Origin: Cyclaneusma minus
Taxonomy: Eukaryota; Ascomycota; Leotiomycetes; Marthamycetales; Marthamycetaceae
DNA: 64,000 bases
Reading direction: 5' to 3'
NCBI GenBank assembly: GCA_037179335.1
Contig: JAKZHN010000031.1
Span: forward strand, 248,001-312,000
Shown here: positions 57,180 through 64,000 of the stretch, one piece after another
How positions within the stretch are numbered: position 1 is the stretch's first letter
Layout of the letters: every line of letters begins with the position of its first letter
Notes under the pieces: generated by a model
The model's input: only the letters and a program-made list of their open reading frames with translations
Told to the model about the DNA's origin: nothing
Database searches by the model: none
Position numbers and translations under genes: made by a program

Positions 57180-59472
57180 GGCTTAGGGAACCGGCCAGGG
57201 CAGTATTTTTATGAAGCAAGTCTGCGCTGCGGTGCTAGCAGGGGAGTGGAGTTGAAGAAGTAAAGTGCAGCTGCGGGCTCGTTCATCAGGAAATGTGGTG
57301 GAAAAAGGATCGAGAAGCTCGCGAAACCGTGTAACTTTGCCACGAAGGGTATGTCCTACCGCGAGATTCCGGATTTAAGCTGCCACTGATCAGACAGGTT
57401 GGCGATGACTGGAGTCTAGGAGAGAGAAGTGGGGAGAGTGAGAGTGATGTGCTACACGAGGGCAAACCTCCAGCGGGGCACATTCGTACTCCTTGCTAGA
57501 CACGCCAAATTACAGGAGTCGATAATGGGATTGGGCTTCAATAATCACGGCTTCGATAAGGGCCTCTCAGCCCCCGGGTGTAGACGGTATGGAATGTTCT
57601 TCGACGCATGTACAGGAACCCTTGAGCTGATCCACGTGTTTCGGGAAGCAGATCTTCCCATTGGCATGATTCCCGTGGAAAGCTGGCGGACCCCGCATAC
57701 ATGCCTGCTCATTCCTTCTTGCCAGCTCTCGTCGAGTTTGAGGCAGTCTCTGACGGTGCTTCATCACGAACTGCGGGCCACACAGTCAGTGGCGCGAGTC
57801 TGGCTGATCTGCGGCCATCCAGATTGCGCAGAAGGGCGCGAGAGCATTAACACCACATGCTACAGCCCGGGCTTGCATGTAAGGGATGTTTGTGATCCGA
57901 CATGAGTGGCTGGCGGCGCTTCAGCCGTAGAGGGACTCTCTTGCGAGCAAAGGAGCTGGGGAACGCGGACTATGAAAATCCGCGACGGGGGTGACGTATA
58001 AGTACTTGGGATCCAGCGGGCTTTCAAGAGCTAATCATGAGGGTAGGGCTTATCGACTTTTTGGGATTGGAGAGAGTTCCAAGTCCGGATTTCCATCGCT
58101 TCAGGTCTGATTGCAGGCTGCATTTCGACTGCACCGACGTCGACGACCGAGGCTGGCAACGAGGTTACCAGCCGCAGACCCGGCACAGTGGCCCATAAAT
58201 CCACTTCACATAATGATTGAAACCCGGTTCCCTGCCTGGGGAGTTAAGACGATCCGGATTTTCCTTGCCGCAGGACGTGTGGTTACACAAAGACATGTGA
58301 TAAATCGATGAGCTCTGAGGACCCTGTCTCTGCTCTGCCTGTCTCGTCTGCGTAGGGTATCTCCGGCGTCGCTGTATGGTGGTATAGCCGGCGGAGGGGC
58401 AGGTCCGATTTGCTGGACCCCCGCCCAGACCTGTGTTGTCGAGGCCTCTCATCTGGTGTCACGTCGCCGGCAAGCGGCATCGCTACGACGTCGCACACAG
58501 ACAATGCTGGCCTTCTCGATCGTGTGGATTACCGAAAGCAAATCAATCGGCGTTTGGGAAGAGCATGGGGCGGCGGTTCACAACAAAATCTCAGGAAGAT
58601 CTCCTGCAGCCTGCTGCCAAGACACATCGGAAGGCGCGGCACGGATGGCCTAGGCTAGGGTATTGTGGGGCGGGCGGATCGGACCTCTCGGTTTGGTGAC
58701 CTTAATTCTACGACAGAGGCTCGACAGACTCTCCCAATTGTTCTCGACTGAGGTCAGGAACACCGTGATACACCTGCCCAACTCACCCCAGTGTCAGACA
58801 CCAATTCACCACGTACCACCGTGGGTTGGACCGACCTCGTCCACTCCCACATCACTCCCACATCCTCCCACAGCTTCATCTCGTCACTGGGTTACACCGG
58901 TCTTAGCTTGGTCAGCAAGCACCCATTCTCGTCATTTATCCCTTGCACAAGCCTCCCATGCTGGGCCATGCACCGTGTGCTTCCGAGACTCGAGAAAATC
59001 TCTGTCGAGGAGACCACTCTGCGTGCTTTGCCTGCTCTGCCTGCTCTGCCACCACCGTTTCGGCCAACGGGATTCTGCCGCTTCGATTCATTGCCAGTTC
59101 CGACGGCCCGCTGCCGCAATCCAATGCTCTATTGTTATTGCGTAATATTCGAAACCCCAGCCTGGATGATATAGGGCAGGGTTCAGTCGGATGAAGTTAC
59201 ATAAAATCGGATGAGTTACATAAAGCTCGCTTGCCAGATCGTCAGTCTTGAGCTATTCGTAGCGAATATCATCCGAGAAAGACGGGAGTACGCACGAGTC
59301 GATACCAAACTCCCAAATCTCGTCATCATCGAATCAGCAGACCAGCAGACATCAGACAAGCTCACAGAACGACGTGGCAAAGAGCTCCCCTCACGCACCA
59401 TTTCCGCTTCCACGACAGCGTGACGACGAAGAAAAAGCCATTGCTCATAAATATATCCCTAACCAATTGCTG
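57180..59472. other. 2.3-kb intergenic region, no gene supported
   Basis: Open frames of up to 158 codons (57429-57905) lack domains and intron signals. A run of similar 9-mers, TGCTTTGCC/TGCTCTGCC, at about 59024-59052 resembles the TGCTCTGCG repeats at 4369-4400. A 70-codon frame at 59211-59423 has hydrophilic protein-like content but no support. Confidence 0.45.
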
Positions 59473-60959
59473 CTAACTATGTGTAACCTTTACCTCCGTC
59501 GAGCCCGTACTATCCCTCACCTCTCCCCTCTCGGACACAATCGTCCACTCCACCGCCTTGTTAATAATCATCCTCCTGCTATTATCGCTCCCAATACTCA
59601 ACTCGTCCCCCATCTCCCCCTGTCCCTCTCCCTCTCCTTCTGTATCACTCGCTCTCCTCGCATTGACCTGGTATTTCAACTTCTCCGGTCTCAGACTGCT
59701 TTCCCTAAATCCTCTAGCCGTCGACAGTCGCGATCGTATATCGGTGCTATTTTGCGTGCTCGAAATATCAGAGAGTTTGTGTGCATAAAGCTTGTCGCGG
59801 TTGTTGGTGCTGGCGCCGCGAGAAGGACCTAAGGCAGGGCCTTCGTAGGCTGCCATGAAGGGTTTTAAGCAGGGCACGATGGAGGCGAGGATGCCGTAGC
59901 CGATTTCGAATTGGGTGGCTGCGGAGGTGGTGGATGCGGGGAGGGGCCAGTTGGGTGTCGCGAATTGGAGGGAGAGGTAGTGGACGCGCAGACCTGCTGC
60001 TGCTATGGTTCTGTTCCGTTGACGTTAGTGTGAGTTTGAAGCTTGAAATGTAGCCTGACGTTTAGGTGGAAAGAGATAGGGGACGCACGGAAGTCGAAAG
60101 CTGAATGCGGCGACGACGATGATTTTTGAGCGTATGGACATTTGGAGATTCCAGACTAGGTAGATGGAGATAGCGAAGAGGAGGAGTTCTGTGAAGATGT
60201 CCATGGCTGTTACTATCTGCCAGCGAAGAAGCTGTAACACACGCGTTAGCTATCTCTTCAACCGATTCATCCCATCAGATAGGAGTATCGCAAGTACTCA
60301 CCAGAGAACTACACATCTCAGTCGTAACATCCGTCCACGGCTGCGACGAGTTGCAAGTAACCCCGATGATGAAAACAGAGATAATGGCAAAGACAACTGC
60401 TGCCAATAATACACCCATGGAAGCCCGATGGTGGTCTTTATCAGGCCCAATCCGCATATACAAACTTGCCGTTGAGCACTTTGATGCGCACAATGTGACG
60501 ATGTAGAGGATGTTGCTTATGTAGACCGCCTATTCACCCCCATTAGCATCAACTCTTCAACATCTCATCATCTCCAACTCCCCATCATCAAGAAGCAAAT
60601 ACCTTTTCCATAGTCACAAAATCGTCCTTCGGAATCTGATCCGTACTCGCACCATACCCCTTCCCCAGCGCATAAAACAGTGCCGTACTCTGCAATATTG
60701 AGAGAATCTAGAACTGGGTCAGTCAAGAAACTCCATGTTTCCACATTCATGGAAAAAGACTTACTGCAGCGGCGAAGAAGCAGATGTTTTCGCCTATGAG
60801 AATATAGGTGTTGTTCCGAACGTAGATGCGTATGGGTAGCGCCACTAATACGAAGGAAAGAGCTGATGCTGCCGTGATGGCGAGCATGCCGCCATGGTTA
60901 TTCGCATTGTCGACTTCGAGAGGTGGCGCCACCTCTCTGGCGTGGAAGGGCATGATCAT
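59473..60959 (-). CDS. seven-helix fungal rhodopsin-fold (PTH11-related) membrane protein
   Basis: Five exons (60765-60959, 60603-60707, 60302-60529, 60089-60231, 59473-60010) join in frame to 402 aa. Hydrophobic helices follow the order of the fungal integral-membrane family annotated as rhodopsin domain. They include LAITAASALSFVLVALPIRIYVR, AVYISNILYIVTLCASKC, VLLAAVVFAIISVFII, MDIFTELLLFAISIYLVW and GYGILASIVPCLKPF. The cytosolic tail is hydrophilic (GPSRGASTNN, EGEGEGQGE). Family members are GPCR-like; some sense surfaces or hosts, most have no known ligand. Donors are gtaagt, gtattt, gtgagt and gtgcgt. The ATG at 60959 was used; an ATG two codons later is an alternative. The CFEM domain of true PTH11 is not visible in the exons found, so a missing 5' exon is possible. 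Confidence 0.82.
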
Positions 60960-63339
60960 CGTCCGATAGCCAGTGTCTCTCTGTCCTCCTTCAAAAGTAC
61001 CTTCCGCAAAGCTCGTCCTTCCGATTTCCAACGACCGATGAATGATGAGGTTTCTTGGCTTCGAACAGCTTTGGAAGAACGAGATGGTGTTAACTTTTTA
61101 CATAGCGTCCATCCGGCCTTGAAGATTTGAGATTTATGCCTGCCAGATGACAATCCTTCGCCGGGTGTCAGGAGTTCGAGAGTGGCTAGGCTAGACACCG
61201 CACCAAAAGTCGGTAATTGAGCTAGGCGGAGGCGGCGTGGGGAAGGGTTCTGTATGTCTTTAAACCTTATGCGGTGCGCCAGTCCATCCGGCCAAGTTGT
61301 GCCCACTCAACTTGCTTGAAAGGAGGTGGGTGTTGTGTGGGACGACGTAAGGTAGAGCAACCCGGGTAACGTGAATTTGGGGGATCAGAGGTGCATGAGG
61401 TGAGACGTACAAGAAGGAGAATTGCACTTGTCACATTCGATGGTCGTCTGATTTTTATCGACGAGAAAGATTTTGAAAGGGGAAGAAACACGAGTTACTT
61501 GAATCGAGGAATGTATTGATGAAGATTGAAGAAGAATTACATTGACCGAGACAGAGAGAAACCCGAGAGCTGGAGGGGTTGAAACGGTGGTGGCTAAAGC
61601 CAGGAATGACAGCCACCTCACCGAAGACCGTGACTTGGAATCAATCAAAACCTGACTTACAAGAGTGACAGCTACCGGCGTCCGCCCACCGTTCGGCATG
61701 TTGACGCGCATATCGTCTGCGATGCGCCACTCTCATTTCGGCGTCACAGAGCCGGCAAATGGGCGAAACTCGAAGCAAGGGCTTTTACCTGAGGGAGCAC
61801 TTGAAGCACTGTCGCTGTTGTACACAGAAGTACAGCAGCGAGTTCGTCGCTAAGAAGGTGCTTGTTGTGTGACCTTCGGTTACTTGGCCCAATGGTCTTA
61901 CCACCCCATTGGGCCACCGTCACGGGGACGGCTGTGCGAACGGCGAGAGCTCTCACCGAAAGTCTGTCAACTGAGTCACGAATGCTCTCCGCTGTTGATT
62001 CGGATTCCGCTCCCCGCCGCTGGATTTCAGGATCCCTTACTTGAAGCTCCCACGTTTCCGCCCCGACCCGCCTCTTATTTAAACCAGCATCGGGCTCTTC
62101 AGTTCCAGTCAGCGGAGTTCACAGACTGCGAACATTTGAGTGTACGGCTTTTGACAGCTTCAAAAGAGTGAGCTGTTCCTCGTGGACTCGGTCTCGTTCC
62201 GAAAAGCGAAAAGACACCGAAAAATGTGTGAAAAGACGTACTCACCCGCTCCAGGTCCACAAATGAAGCCCCACGATATTTCTTTACCAATTGATCTTCA
62301 CCTTCGGGTCAACCTCCAATGCTAAGAATCTAGGTATGTCAGTCTCCGCTCATAGTTGTCCGCCCAAAGAGGCCGCCGCGGATTCTGAGTGCTTCACCGA
62401 AGTCGGCGAAGTTTCAGCCAATTCAAGCCGGAAGCATTTCTGCTCCTATACCTATGATCGCGCCGCATCATCGTTCTTCTCTTTACTATTTTCTTCGTAT
62501 TTCAGGGATTTGAAATCGATATCATGGCATCGTGGGGGGAGCGCGGCTTCATGGTCTGTCTGTACCACGAAGGTATGCCACGGCGCTAAAGAGAAGCATG
62601 AAATCCCCGGGTTCCTGAGAATTGAAGAACGTGCCGCCTTGCGGACTGGAGAACGTGCTGTCTTCAAACTTGGAGCTGTTGCTTTTCGCACGGGATCTGT
62701 CCCGGGTTCCTGAGAAGTGAAGAACGTGCTGTCTCCTTTTGCAGGGGAGTTGTCCCAGATCCGCGGAAGTGGCTTCTGCTTTCGATTGAAGATCGGGATC
62801 CAAGTGTCGAGTGAAGCTGGGTCTTTTATAGTGAATGGATATCGTGCCGGTGCATTATCTTGGTACGAAGCGATCTCAGATCTCGTGTGGCTTCTTTTTC
62901 AGCCAGTCACAAGTGTTTTCGTAACCTCTACTCCTTTGAGAGTCAGGAGACTCAGTACCGTTGTTCGGATTCATGCGGATTGCGGGGAAGGATCGGAAAG
63001 ACAAATATTGGAATCTTGGAGACATATACCACTTGGTGTATAAGAGATCGGGTGCAGGGAGTCCCTGTAACGCCTCTCAATGCCGATCTGCGTCGGTAAT
63101 CGCGCCGGTAACTGAACCCATATCCAGGTACAACTAGCGTTTTTCTTGCCTTTCAATATTTCCTACCTCCCAGACTGCCGTTTTGGTGTCGATTGCCGTG
63201 TTCCTGCAGGGGTGCCACATGAAGGACCGATCGGAGTGGGGGCGTATTTTCGTCTCTCGCTGGTAATATGAAGCCAGCAGGCTGCCGTGGTATCGTCGTT
63301 GCATTATCTATGATCTATTCTTCTTCTTTGACCATTCAT
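60960..63339. other. intergenic region, no gene supported
   Basis: A short minus-strand segment at 61711 (ATG, 17 codons, then a gtaagt donor) could be a 5' exon of something, but I could not join it to a continuation. A TATTTAAA element lies near 62076. A direct repeat of GGGTTCCTGAGAA.TGAAGAACGTGC occurs at about 62609 and 62704, 95 bp apart. I see no RNA gene. Confidence 0.4.
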
Positions 63340-64000
63340 CTATGGTACATCCGGGTATTGGTCGACTAGTTCCTGTATCTCGCCATCAATCAGTCTTCCA
63401 AGATTCACCCGGGTACTCCACCTAATATTGTTGCTCATCGCCTTCTCCCTATACCCCACCTCCCCCTCATCCAGCGCAGGCTCCGAAATGTCGCTATCAG
63501 CAAAGACACTCCCGACCGGACGAAAATGATCAAAAAGTGTCGGAATCACGCCCACACAATTATGTCTTTCATACTCCAAAGCCTCGTTCCCTTCACACCA
63601 CTTCGACATCGACACATCGAAAGGAGCTTTCATCGTCTTCAACCCAATATCATAAAGTATCTTCCTCGCCCCCTTCTGACTCACAGCATATGCCAGTGAG
63701 CAAGTAGCTTTCTGCGTCGGCGCCACAACCCTTGTATGCTCAGGATACTTTGCAAGTGGTGCCGAACTGCCATTCCAATAAGTCAAATACTGTTTCTGCG
63801 CCGCCGTCTCATCATCATAGTTGAGTACACGGAGGCCTTGCGAAGGCAGCAGCATCTCACAATGGCCCAACCACAATAAATCCCATTCATCGCCATACGG
63901 ACTCCTCGTCGGCTTTTCCACAAAGCGCGCGTATTAAACGTCTTCTAGGCTCATCTCGTTCTCACCCCGGTCCACAAAGTATTCCTGAGATACTGCGTTG
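63340..64000 (-). CDS. glycosyltransferase family 25-like protein, 5' part outside the window
   Basis: The 3' portion of a gene entering from the right edge. The main exon (63340-63912) codes 190 aa, beginning near SPYGDEWDLLWLGHCEMLLP. It continues with SLAYAVSQKGARKILYDIGL and PFDVSMSKWCEG, which is the pattern of GT25-type (LPS/procollagen galactosyltransferase-like) domains common in fungi. YAVSQKGA and the hydrophilic FDV..SKWCEG loop fit the C-terminal part of that fold. An in-frame stop just upstream requires an intron. A 53-nt GT-AG intron (63913-63965, gtgaga to aaaag) satisfies this and leaves a partial exon at 63966-64000. Enzyme class is inferred from pattern; donor and acceptor sugars are unknown. 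Confidence 0.65.

Noticed and set aside
57429..57905. 158-codon plus-strand open frame upstream of the permease gene
   Set aside because: No ATG at its first codon context worth trusting, no domain, and it overlaps probable permease promoter DNA.
61385..61711. 108-codon minus-strand frame as 5' part of the rhodopsin-fold gene
   Set aside because: Only the first 17 codons precede a good donor, and no acceptor joins it in frame to the exon at 60959 without losing that exon's own ATG region.

Overview
This window is nuclear DNA of a filamentous ascomycete (Pezizomycotina). The class Dothideomycetes is my best guess, from the gene set and gene style rather than from any search. The evidence is genes with 50-140 nt GT-AG introns, fungal families (Tom70, Nop13, IEC3, mitoribosomal L20, fungal aminodeoxychorismate lyase, FLC/TRP-like channel, WSC protein, rhodopsin-fold membrane protein), and long intergenic stretches holding repeats, a MITE and decayed gene copies. 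I found no bacterial operon, CRISPR array, rRNA or convincing tRNA.

Layout. 0.7-1.4 kb: mitoribosomal protein gene. 1.4-11.7 kb: a gene-poor, duplication-rich block with a broken RRM gene (5.7 kb), degenerate tandem copies of a small gene of unknown type (6.7-10.7 kb), a 12-bp minisatellite and a roughly 67-bp tandem repeat (11.1-11.45 kb). 11.7-19.6 kb: four housekeeping genes, IEC3 (-), NOP13 (+), ABZ2-like (-) and TOM70 (+), with a hairpin-rich mobile-element candidate before TOM70. 19.6-23.1 kb: no gene seen. 23.1-24.5 kb: aspartic protease. 25-35.2 kb: two arrays of a diverged repeat of about 330-400 bp, in opposite orientation, flanking two genes (a Cys-rich F-box-like protein and a small secreted glycoprotein). 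A 479-bp hAT-type MITE sits inside one left-array unit. 36-44.6 kb: a Munc13/C2 protein whose best model uses two GC-AG introns, and an FLC/TRP-like membrane protein. 47-54.6 kb: an unknown four-exon gene with a minisatellite leader, a WSC surface protein, a small Cys-rich secreted protein, a possible 100-aa gene and a low-complexity protein. 55-64 kb: an amino-acid/choline-type permease, a seven-helix rhodopsin-fold protein, and the 3' part of a GT25-like glycosyltransferase that runs off the window.

Function. The genes are independent transcription units and I see no biosynthetic cluster. Several encode surface or secreted products: the 31-kb glycoprotein, WSC protein, Cys-rich protein, permease, FLC/TRP protein and rhodopsin-fold protein. 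Exon limits were derived by hand from splice signals and frame continuity. The most unusual structure is the pair of inverted repeat arrays at 25-35 kb.
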